From Tieghemiomyces parasiticus (Eukaryota; Kickxellomycota; Dimargaritomycetes; Dimargaritales; Dimargaritaceae), in assembly GCA_027575765.1 (NCBI GenBank), contig JANBPT010000054.1:1-64000 (forward strand): a stretch of DNA of 64,000 bases. The letters are read 5' to 3'. Shown one piece after another: positions 56,019 through 64,000 of this stretch (its first letter is position 1; each line of letters begins with the position of its first letter). The notes beneath the pieces were generated by a model, which was not told the origin of the DNA, made no database searches, and was given only the letters and a program-made list of their open reading frames with translations. The translations under genes were made by a program, and so were the position numbers.

Positions 56019-56457
56019 GGTGTTGCTAAAGGAGGCGATGGAGGAGGAGGACTGGTGGTGCGATTGTGGTATAGAGGTATGTTGGAATGGCAAGAGGGGG
56101 AGGGAGAGAGAGCGCGCGGTATAAGCCTCGTAGTCGGGGACGACGCGGCCCGCGTTTAAAAAGTCTACGGGGAGGACAGAGTCCAAGTGGAGAGGAGACG
56201 GGTCAAGGTGCATGAGTCAGCCGGAGGGGCCAGGTATCGACTGGTGTGACGGCCTCGGAGGGCTCACAAGACCAGTGGCGCCGGGTTGCGCATGCGTTGT
56301 TTGATGGAGGCGAGGGGAGGGCGCTGAGTTCAGGAGATCGAGGCAGATTGGTTGAGTGCCTGGTGGACAGTAAGTGGTCACTGTGAGAAGTCCAGCTCCA
56401 ATGGGAGGAGAGGTGGAAGAATTGGGAGATCGGTAGTGGATGGTTTTTATCACTTAC

Positions 56458-56600
56458 AGGGAGGCGGGGTACGGGGTGCGGGGCGTGCAATCGGAGAAGC
56501 GGGGGCCAATGTGGAGGTCTGCGGCAACCCCTGTGGCCAACGGGAGGACGTCCAGGATGGACCGAGTGGTCCGAACCAAGGGGCGGTGAACTGTAGCCAT
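56458..56600 (-). other. Possible alternative first exon upstream of carbonic anhydrase
   Basis: On the minus strand an ATG at 56600 opens 47 codons, starting MATVHRPLVRTTRSILDVLP with LATGVAADLH, and runs into a good donor (GTAAGT at 56457-56452). The start is Arg-rich with no acidic residue before position 17, like a mitochondrial presequence. It could be an alternative first exon giving a mitochondrial carbonic anhydrase, the first exon of another small gene, or chance. No matching acceptor was established. Confidence 0.2.
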
Positions 56601-58384
56601 ACCTGAATTCACCAGCGTGGATCATCTATTCTGGAGATAACGCGCAATGGGATAGGTGGAACACAACCGTCGGACGTAAGACTTACGTACCACAGCCAAT
56701 AGGCTCGGGGACGGCGATAACGAGACAAGGGCGTCCTATCATGAGCCCAAATCTCCTGCGGCCAACAGATCAGGGGAGTCATTGGAGGGACATGGCGATG
56801 TTTATTATCTCTGTCTAAACGTTTGCCAAGATAAACTTAGCCCGTGGGAATGGGCGAAAAGCAGATCCTGCAGGCTAGCACGCTGGTCAAGCGATGATGT
56901 TTCATTCCTTCCCAACACCTCGCCCATGTCCCTGCCTGGTCGTTAGTTTTTGGTGAGCACCGCGGGGGAACGGTATGCGCAAACAGAAAGACCCAGCTTG
57001 TGCGCACCGTGAAGCGCCATGGAGATGTCACGACCCGTGCGAGACCAGATGGAGAAGGCTTGAAATCGAAATAGACCGCCCACAACGTTGTGAGTCGGCA
57101 TAGCTGGATGTCGCAGGCATTATTGCCGTAGCAAAGATTTATGGGCATCTAAGGTGCGGCAGCGGGCGGTACAGCCCATTTTAAAATCAGCCCATTCCTC
57201 ACTTTACAATTGACCTTTATACCTCTCCACCGGGTTGACTTCTGAAGCCCCACCTCGCCCTTATTTACTAACCGTGATGTGTGGGCTCCTCATTAATCAT
57301 TGCCGAGCCAAGCGTGAGAGCCAATTCAGATAAAATATATTCTGCCTGGCGGCCCTTGATTAGCAGTCCCTTGCCACACCACAATCAACTAGTAGCTACT
57401 GCTTTCGTAAGGGGTATTACTCCCTTGACGATGAGCCTCAGCCTAATCGTTCTTCAGATGACACTGGTGAACTTTATGGGGCCATAATCCTTACGCGGTT
57501 GGAGGAAGCCCCTTGTCTGGCTACTGAACAACCAGCTCATGCTTGCCACACTTCCCCACCAGCATGCACAATGTTCTGCACAAGAACCTGGGGTTGCATA
57601 GCTATTTCAATCGCTGGGTCCCCCACGCCCTAACCCTCCACGACTCTACCATGATAATACACCACCACATCGTGCCGAAGCTACCCAGACCGACATTTCC
57701 GCCTCCAAACTCAAACTTCTGCCAGCCCCTCCCTACGGTCCTGATCTGTCCCCCCTGAAAACTTCTGGCTGTCCAGGGATATCAAACAGTGGCTGAGGGA
57801 TAAACAATTCACCACGGCGGAGGCAGCCGTGGATGCTTGGCAATCGGAGCTAGCTAAGCCCCAGCCAAGTGACTATTGAGCCTGCTATGGTAGCTGGCTA
57901 GAACGAAATCGTCGAGTGGTGCTGATGGGTGGAAATTACCTTAAATAAATAGCCTTTGATTTAGAGAATCTGTAACACTATAGTGGCACCTATACATAAC
58001 GCCATGTATTCCGTTTCTATTGTTCTAACCAATAAGGATAATACCAAATTTATCGATCCTCTGATAGCTCGGAATGCGCTACTGTCTTTATTGCTTCAGC
58101 CCAAAGTATCAGTTGCGAACCAATTTTCGCTCTTTATCACACCGTCGAACATAATATTGGATTCCATCCTTTCTGTTCGCATAATGATGACAAATTTCAA
58201 TTATATCCGAGGCACCTACGGGGGGGGGATAACCACAGGCTCAACCAGCCATAAATAAGTCAATTGAGACATTGTAAAATAATAATAGTAATAATAAAGT
58301 GTAGCATAACTCGCTCAAGTCACGAGCCACACGAAACGATGGTACACCAGTTGCATTGCCTCACCATACCACGTATGGAGGGAC
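56601..58384. other. Intergenic region with second mariner copy
   Basis: 1.8 kb between the carbonic anhydrase promoter and the 3' end of TTC7. Apart from the mariner relic at 57385-58003 and an AAT-rich run near 58280-58300, nothing is recognised. The last ~150 bases may contain the final small exon of the TTC7 gene. Confidence 0.55.
57385..58003 (+). mobile_element. Decayed, internally deleted mariner-like element, copy 2
   Basis: Aligns by eye with copy 1 at 15270-16247. The segment around CTTGCCACACTTCC at 57542 pairs with the one at 15421, and the segment ending GCTATGGTAGCTGG at 57883 pairs with 16129. About 375 bases of copy 1 (roughly 15520-15898) are missing between the two blocks. 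The translated end FWLSRDIKQWLRDKQFTTAE, then AAVDAWQSEL, corresponds to the transposase C-terminal part of copy 1. It is non-coding now. Confidence 0.7.
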
Positions 58385-61300
58385 TCACCAACTTAGGTTC
58401 TGGAACGGAAGCACGGGCTTGGCGTTCTCGAGCTCCAGGGCGAACACGAGGTATTCGTTAGCAAGCTCGACCTTATCGTCCTGCAACATGATCTGGGCGA
58501 GGAGGGTCCAAGCCTCGGCCACGTCCCAGCCCGTTCCGCGGGTGATTTCCTGGAGGAGTCCCGTGGCGATGGCGGCCTTCCCGAGTCGAAGGTAGGCGCG
58601 GGCGAGGTGAACGCGGGTTGGGGTGTGGAGCGGTCCGAGAGCCAACCCAGTCATGAAGTGGCGGATGGCGGCGATCAGGTTACCCGGTGGTTGTTGTTGC
58701 TGCTGTGACGCCGATGCACCGGGGACGCTACTCGTGCTCAGTCCCGCCACGGTTGGGTCGTCCAGTTCGTTCAACCACGGCGACACCGCTGGCGAGGAGG
58801 CGGCGGGAGGCTGGTTGGTGGCACCTGCCATCTCATCGGGATCGCAGGCCGTCATCAGTAGGCCGTGCTGGCACCATACGGCGGGGTATTCCGGGTACAC
58901 TCCTTCGGCCTCCACAATGGCCGCCCGGGCGTCCTTGTGCCGGCCCAGACGGCGGAAAGCCGCCGCCGAAAGCAACCATAGATCGGCGAGGGCCTGGCGT
59001 GCCCGACGCTTGCGCAGGGTCACCTTGTAAAGCTCCGGTGATCCGTCTTCAGATTCCCCCTCCGTCCCGGCGGCGGGGTCGGCGGCGACCTTGGGGGTGG
59101 TGTTACCCCCCCGGGAGGTGGAAGGCAGGGCGCCACCCACGCTGGAGGGCCGGCCGCTCGGGACAACGTTTGTGCTTGACGAGCCCGGGTTGACGCCGCC
59201 GCCGGGGAGCCACGAGGTGGACAGGTGACGGCCGTGGTTAAGGTGGGCCACGGAGTTCACCGAGACGGTGCTCTGAAAGTTGATGCGTGGGAGATCCTGC
59301 ACGGTAGAGGAGAAACGTGGGGAAATGATATCCTTACCGGCGTGGTTGGCCGTCGTGGGGGTGGTGGGACCCGAGACCGAGCTCCGCCGCTTCCCGCGGA
59401 CCTTGTCGCGGGCCATCCGAGCCAGGTGACGGCCCTCGGCGGTGGCCAAGTGGACCGTCCGGGTGGACCGGCTGATTAGGGCGCGGGCCCCACGATGCTG
59501 CGCGTGGCGGCGGCTGCTGTTACGGTTCAGCGACAAGTCGGGAGTGGAGAGGACATCACCGGTACTGGCGTGGGCACGGAGGGCCGGGGACGGATGGCCC
59601 GGTGAGGCTGACAGACCGGCAATGCGGCCGCCACCGTGGGTGAGGGCCATGCTTACTAGGGCGGTGGGGTTGGGACCGGCCTCCTGGCCGTAAATTTTGC
59701 CGTACAGAGCGAATAGGATGCTGTGGAGCTGTAGCGCACTCTGCGGCCCATGTACCAGTTCGTACACCTGGCACTGGGTGATTTTAAGGGCTAGGTAGGC
59801 CTCGCCGTCCTCCAGGTTGGGATGAAGGGCAGCCAGGGCCGGTACATGCACGGGGCCTGGGCCGGCGTGGCTGAGCACAGCCTGCTGGATCTCTGCATCC
59901 ACGTCACACCAGTCCGATTCGCGGCACCCGACCTCGCACACCTGCAGAGCGCGCTGGTAGTCCTTTTGGGATGAGATGAGCAGAGCCAAAAGGTTCCAGG
60001 CATTGAGATAGTCCGGGCGCAGGGCCAGAGCCTGCTTAGTGGCCAGGAGTGCCTCGTCCGTATTGCGGCTCACGGCGTGCTGGCGAGCGTAGTGGTAGAG
60101 TACCTCGCTGTTGCCCGGGTCCAGTTCGGCGGCCTTGCGGTAGGCTGCCAGGGCCTGGTCCTGGTACTTGGCCCGCCGTTCGGGGTCCTCGGCGCGTAGG
60201 CATGTCTCCGAGTAGAGGCAGCCCAGGTACTGGTGAAGCCGGGCCCGGGTGGCCGGCGGGACCGGATCGGCTCGTGTGCCGGCGCCCAGCGACAGGGCGT
60301 ACTCGAGGATATCCTGGGCCTCGCGGTATCGCTCGAGGAAACGGATCAGTACATAGGTCCCCGTGGCCAAGGTCTCGATCATTCTGGCTTTGGTCTCGGT
60401 CTCCCCTGCGACGACCGGCGGGGTGGCAGACCGGCTATGCGCCGACCGTTGTGAGTAGATGGAGGACCGGGCGTCCTTTGAGGTGTGCAACAGAGAGCTG
60501 CGACGTTCGGGTACGTCCAGGGCGCGGACCGGCCAACTGGACGGGGATTTCGGGCCGTCGGACCCTTCACTTTCGCTCTCGACCTTGCGCTTCTCCAGGT
60601 ACCGTTTGCATTCACCCCAGTACGAGTGAAGGGCCAGCTCGGCCTCCTCGTAGTCACCATACGCGGTGAGACTGTTCACCAGGTGACGCAGGACGTGTAG
60701 GGAGTTGTACGTATAGCGGGACATGCGGTAGAGTAGTTGGACCAAGGCCCGCAATTCGGCAGGGGACTGGGCCCCCATGAGCTGCCAATCGGCGACAGCC
60801 TGGTCCACCATGTCGATGATGGGGGTATGGGTTTCGTGGGCCTGCGGGAACCGATACACGCTAGGCAAGAGGTCTTCGTATTCGTGGTACAAACCCATCA
60901 ATTCGAGTTTAAACGTGGTCGGGTAGTAGACTACGGGTGGGGCTGGTTTCGTTGCAGCGGCGGTCGGATGGACGGGCGGCGGGGCAGCCACGGTGGCAGC
61001 ATCGGCGGCGTGGTCCGGCAGGTACTCCCCATGGCGGTACGCGTCGGAGAGGGTCCGCACGAGCTGGGTCAGCACGACGATCCGGCAGTGCGGTTGGAAA
61101 CCGGCGGGCCAGTGGCGGGCCTGGCGAGTATAGGCACGGCAGATGGCGATACCCGGCTCTTTGGCAGGGAAGCTGAGACGCAGCAGGCAGCACCGATATA
61201 GGGCCTCGTGGTACCACCACTGCAGTTCCGGGACAGCGGCCGGGTTCTGGATGGTCCGGTAGAAATTGAGGGCCTTCTCGTAGAGGGTGACCGCAGCGGT

Positions 61301-62086
61301 CCGGTCGGTCGTTTCCGAATAGATTCCCAGTAGGGTGTAGCGCTGTAGGGTCAGGACCCGGGCGTACTCGGGCGTGATGGTGCTGCGCAGAATCTCTGGG
61401 AGAGTGGCCAGCACAGTGGCGCACTTGCCGTCGTTTCCGGCGTAAAAATGGGTCAGCGCCAGAAGGGATCGGAACTGGGTGTTGAGTGCCTCGTCGCGCT
61501 TGGCCGCGGTCTTTACCTTGCCCAGGGCGGCCTGGACCTCGGCCAGGTCTGGTAGGTAGGTGGCCTGGAGGATGGGTTTGGGTGGACAGTAGGTGGGCTG
61601 TAGGGCGTCGCGGGCGGTAGCCAGGCGAATGTACTCCTTGGCGTCGGCGTAGGGCGCCGCCGCGGACGGGGAGGAGGTACTGAGCCGCGGGGTAGCCTCC
61701 AGGGAAAAGTCCGCGTCATCCCCACTGCCGCCCGGGGGTACCTCCAGAGACAACTTGGTCTGGGTGGCGAGGGCCAGGGAGTCTACGCTAGGGCGGAGGA
61801 TGGCCTCGGCGGGGAGACAGGAGGACAGGACGCCGTGGCCGTGGCTGCGGTCGGGTAACACCCCGCCACTGCTGGGGCCCGTGCGGAAGACCTGGTAATT
61901 GGACGTGTCCACCAGCTGATTTACCCGGTGTTGGCACAGCAGTAGAGTGTTGTACACCTCACCGGCTTCGCGGTTGGGGCAGTGTTTGAGGTAGCGCCGT
62001 GCCAATTCGGGCAATTTGTCCGTATCGCGGCGGCACAGGGCCTGGTCGACTTCGTGCTGGATGCTGATAAACTTGCTCGAGGTCAT
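58385..62086 (-). CDS. YPP1: TTC7/Ypp1-type TPR scaffold of the plasma-membrane PI4-kinase complex
   Basis: Uninterrupted frame of 1233 residues from ATG 62086 (MTSSKFISIQHEVDQALCRR). Ypp1/TTC7 joins Efr3 and PI4-kinase Stt4/PI4KA at the plasma membrane. TPR units are clear at about residues 620-720: YLGCLYSETCLRAEDPERRA, ALAAYRKAAELDPGNSEVLY, EALLATKQALALRPDYLNAW and DYQRALQVCEVG. Another set is near the end: AIRHFMTGLALGPLHTPTRV, LARAYLRLGKAAIATGLLQE and LTYPE-like helices. A disordered linker (about 860-1010) separates them. The terminal AFALELENAKPVLPF-type motif (here LVFALELENAKPVLPFQNLS) matches the C-terminus of the family. A consensus donor (GTGAGT, from 58388) overlaps the stop, so the true last few residues may come from one more exon and the TGA may be intronic. 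Confidence 0.9.
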   Translation of the reverse strand: MTSSKFISIQHEVDQALCRRDTDKLPELARRYLKHCPNREAGEVYNTLLLCQHRVNQLVDTSNYQVFRTGPSSGGVLPDRSHGHGVLSSCLPAEAILRPSVDSLALATQTKLSLEVPPGGSGDDADFSLEATPRLSTSSPSAAAPYADAKEYIRLATARDALQPTYCPPKPILQATYLPDLAEVQAALGKVKTAAKRDEALNTQFRSLLALTHFYAGNDGKCATVLATLPEILRSTITPEYARVLTLQRYTLLGIYSETTDRTAAVTLYEKALNFYRTIQNPAAVPELQWWYHEALYRCCLLRLSFPAKEPGIAICRAYTRQARHWPAGFQPHCRIVVLTQLVRTLSDAYRHGEYLPDHAADAATVAAPPPVHPTAAATKPAPPVVYYPTTFKLELMGLYHEYEDLLPSVYRFPQAHETHTPIIDMVDQAVADWQLMGAQSPAELRALVQLLYRMSRYTYNSLHVLRHLVNSLTAYGDYEEAELALHSYWGECKRYLEKRKVESESEGSDGPKSPSSWPVRALDVPERRSSLLHTSKDARSSIYSQRSAHSRSATPPVVAGETETKARMIETLATGTYVLIRFLERYREAQDILEYALSLGAGTRADPVPPATRARLHQYLGCLYSETCLRAEDPERRAKYQDQALAAYRKAAELDPGNSEVLYHYARQHAVSRNTDEALLATKQALALRPDYLNAWNLLALLISSQKDYQRALQVCEVGCRESDWCDVDAEIQQAVLSHAGPGPVHVPALAALHPNLEDGEAYLALKITQCQVYELVHGPQSALQLHSILFALYGKIYGQEAGPNPTALVSMALTHGGGRIAGLSASPGHPSPALRAHASTGDVLSTPDLSLNRNSSRRHAQHRGARALISRSTRTVHLATAEGRHLARMARDKVRGKRRSSVSGPTTPTTANHAGKDIISPRFSSTVQDLPRINFQSTVSVNSVAHLNHGRHLSTSWLPGGGVNPGSSSTNVVPSGRPSSVGGALPSTSRGGNTTPKVAADPAAGTEGESEDGSPELYKVTLRKRRARQALADLWLLSAAAFRRLGRHKDARAAIVEAEGVYPEYPAVWCQHGLLMTACDPDEMAGATNQPPAASSPAVSPWLNELDDPTVAGLSTSSVPGASASQQQQQPPGNLIAAIRHFMTGLALGPLHTPTRVHLARAYLRLGKAAIATGLLQEITRGTGWDVAEAWTLLAQIMLQDDKVELANEYLVFALELENAKPVLPFQNLSW

Positions 62087-63226
62087 GGTCAAAGGGGGGG
62101 GCGAGTACGTCTGCCTGCGTCCCGCTTAATGACGTCGGAGGTGTGATGAGCAAAAGGGGAGCGTGTGCGTGGATATATATGGAGCGGACACGTCGATGCA
62201 AGTGTGCGGGTACGGCCAAGATGGTAGGTCAATTGCGTTGTTGGGAGGCGGTAACGGAAGGGTCAAGTTGGAGGTGGGCGCTAGTCAGCGCATGCGTTGC
62301 AAAAAAATTCAAACTGGTGACCGAAGCAGGGTGGGGATGGACGTTGTATGTTGGGCACAAGTTAACTTGCTGGGGCCAATCAGTAACCACAGCCCGTGGA
62401 CTGGACGGGTTCGGGTTAGGGATATAGGGGTGGTACGAAGGGTTAGGGGGGGGAACTTACAGGGTGGAGAAAGAGTGAACCCGACGAATAGGTGGTGACC
62501 AAGTGCCGGAGGGTAAAGCACTCCCCCACTATCTTTCTTCAGGAAAAATTTGTGCGCCTCACCCGACCCGTGCGCTTGTCCTGAAAGGTACAATCGGCGT
62601 GGGACGCGGTTGGGCTGGGTTGGGTCGGCCTGAATTCGGTTGGGTAACCAGCCGTGAGTGAGTGGGGGAGTCGCAACAAGCTATGGGTGGTGTGGTGAGT
62701 GGGAGGAGGAGGGGCTGCTTAGCTACCGAGATGGCCCAACAGTCCCGGCTTGCGAGGCTGGACATTGCCAAGGCCCTGGCAGCTTGGTGGGCTGACGATA
62801 CGAGGCCCGCGGGGAGCGAAGGTCCAACGGTCTGGACCGGCGGTTACGGCCTCCGCTGAGCCAAAGTAAGGAGAGACGTGGCATTATCCTGCACTGACGA
62901 GATATACGCACCACGCACACACCGGGGTGGCTCCCTGCCACTGCTGTGGCCTGCCTTCATGAGGGTGGCGCCGAGGTATACATTGACTGGTTGCACCGGC
63001 CGACGTGGGCTTGGAATCGTTCTGTTCTTGGCTATTGTAACCTCTTCTCCCACTAGCCCATCTGTGATACGCCCGGAATATTATCATGCAGCAATGTAGG
63101 CATAGGGTGCGAGGGCAGATTGTTTAATATATCGTACAAAAACTGAATATGACACGACTAGGCCGCGGAAGCGCCAAGGCAGGGCGGCGCCTCGGGTTGG
63201 CAATCACGGGCGATTCACACGTGCCC
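62087..63226. other. Intergenic, 1.1 kb
   Basis: Upstream of TTC7 and downstream of the BTB gene, both on the minus strand. Short open frames on both strands lack conserved motifs. No gene seen. Confidence 0.55.
62174..62180 (-). promoter_or_regulatory. TATA-like element of the TTC7 gene
   Basis: On the minus strand ATATATATCC lies about 90 bases upstream of the ATG. Confidence 0.35.
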
Positions 63227-64000
63227 CTACTTGCGGTTCATAAAGGCCGGGCCACGCATGGTTTGGCCAGGCAGCACGTCCTCCGACGACGACGAGGCAT
63301 TCGAAGGCTGTGACGACCGCACAAAGTTAGCAGCCGTGTGCCTTGGAGCCAGTCGACTCTTCTCGTACTCCTGACGCGCGGTATGCTCCTGGGCAGCGAG
63401 GTCATGATAGAACGGGAATAGCTCGCAGTAGCGCGCGAGCTGCCGGGCGCCCAAGTCGCGGGCCCGGCGACCGAATTCGTCGGCGTTGTCCACCGTCACC
63501 TGACCGCGGAGTCCTTGCTCGCAGGCTTCGGTTAGACCAGTCACGGCATATCGGCGAGCGAGGTCGAGCAGGGCCCAGGTCTCGGCCGGCTCGCTAGGCG
63601 GCTGAAAAGCTCCTGGCTCAGATGCGACCTGGTCGTACATGTAGGCTAACATGGACCGCACCGAGGTCGGGTTAGTATCTACCAGCTTCACTTCCGATGA
63701 GCCCTTTCCTTCACCCGACTGCTGATCTGTGATGTGAGCGCTGTAGTGACCCACCACGTCAGCGTGTACGGCAAAGGTTTCGGGCTGGGCGTCGGAGCCT
63801 TGCGGAGGTTGGGCTACCAGGGTCAAGTCGCTGCCGGTTGTATCATTCAGGCTACGACCTTCCAGATTGCCGGCGGGCGGGGGCACCACGGGCCGGGCCA
63901 CGTCGGGACGCAGATCGGTGCAAATCTCCAGGCCCAGGTTCTTGACCTCGGCCTCACCTTGGCACCCTGAATCCATTGGTTGGCGGAACAGTTGGGTCTT
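63227..64000 (-). CDS. BTB/POZ-domain protein, 3' part
   Basis: The frame is open from the window edge (64000) to TAG 63229-63227, with residues KTQLFRQP before the first Met (63976, MDSGCQGEAEVKNLGLEI). The gene therefore probably starts outside the window. The BTB fold is seen in GSDLTLVAQPPQGSDAQPET, then FAVHADVVGHYSAHITDQ, VKLVDTNPTSVRSMLAYMYD, AETWALLDLARRYAVTGLTE and ACEQGLRGQVTVDNADEF. BTB proteins often serve as Cullin-3 substrate adaptors. The upstream domain (MATH, ankyrin, Kelch or other) cannot be seen. The C-terminus is Ser-rich and ends ..GPAFMNRK. Confidence 0.8.
   Translation of the reverse strand, partial: KTQLFRQPMDSGCQGEAEVKNLGLEICTDLRPDVARPVVPPPAGNLEGRSLNDTTGSDLTLVAQPPQGSDAQPETFAVHADVVGHYSAHITDQQSGEGKGSSEVKLVDTNPTSVRSMLAYMYDQVASEPGAFQPPSEPAETWALLDLARRYAVTGLTEACEQGLRGQVTVDNADEFGRRARDLGARQLARYCELFPFYHDLAAQEHTARQEYEKSRLAPRHTAANFVRSSQPSNASSSSEDVLPGQTMRGPAFMNRK

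Noticed and set aside
62662..62859. Small plus-strand frame near 62.7 kb
   Set aside because: Two overlapping frames of similar size on opposite strands, no conserved motif, and the region reads like gene-flanking DNA.
1..64000. tRNA or rRNA genes, CRISPR arrays, operons
   Set aside because: No B-box-like GGTTCGANTCC with a matching acceptor stem was found by eye, no spaced direct repeats of array type were seen, and the gene structure is eukaryotic. A tRNAscan-type search would be needed to rule out tRNAs fully.

Overview
The window is a 64 kb piece of a fungal nuclear genome. Genes are separate transcription units carrying short GT-AG introns of about 130-370 nt with GTAAGT/GTGAGT donors. 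One gene is the fungus-specific DASH/Dam1 kinetochore subunit Ask1, and others are fungal forms of Cfd1, Yta7, Bcs1, Thi80, Mil1, Ypp1/TTC7 and a QDE-1-type RNA-dependent RNA polymerase. Coding DNA is GC-rich with low-complexity, disordered protein tails; gene-free stretches are more AT-rich. The fungal lineage cannot be fixed from the sequence. One assembly gap (505 N, 10966-11470) lies inside a tandem-repeat gene.

Layout. 1-11.7 kb: 5' tip of a UBC6-like E2 (minus), CFD1/NUBP2 (minus, 2 exons), YTA7/ATAD2 AAA-bromodomain ATPase (plus, 2 exons), BCS1 (minus, 2 exons), then a secreted tandem-repeat protein (minus) whose 24-residue units end in Arg-Arg. 11.7-17.2 kb: a gene desert holding a decayed mariner element. 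17.2-34.5 kb: ASK1 (minus), a myosin essential light chain (plus), an unknown 330-aa protein (minus), eIF2A (minus), thiamine pyrophosphokinase (plus, 4 exons), a TMCO4/Mil1-type alpha/beta-hydrolase (minus), an unknown protein (minus) and an Sds3-like protein (plus). 34.5-47.5 kb: a 1202-aa disordered unknown protein (minus), a decayed unrecognised gene (minus, 41552-42970) and UTP23 (plus, 3 exons). 47.5-64 kb: the RdRP (plus), an unknown 232-aa protein (minus), a beta-carbonic anhydrase (minus, 2 exons), a second, internally deleted mariner copy, TTC7/YPP1 (minus) and the end of a BTB-domain gene (minus).

Most genes are housekeeping: Fe-S assembly, complex III assembly, chromatin, translation, rRNA processing, PI4-kinase scaffolding, cytokinesis and kinetochore. 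They form no operon-like system. The most unusual items are the Kex2-type repeat precursor at 10.8-11.7 kb, an RdRP with an N-terminal RRM and two SUMO-interaction-like motifs, a Yta7 homologue whose acetyl-lysine pocket Asn is replaced by His, a Utp23 whose PIN aspartate 31 is Thr, and an unidentified pseudogene. No tRNA, rRNA or CRISPR was recognised by eye.
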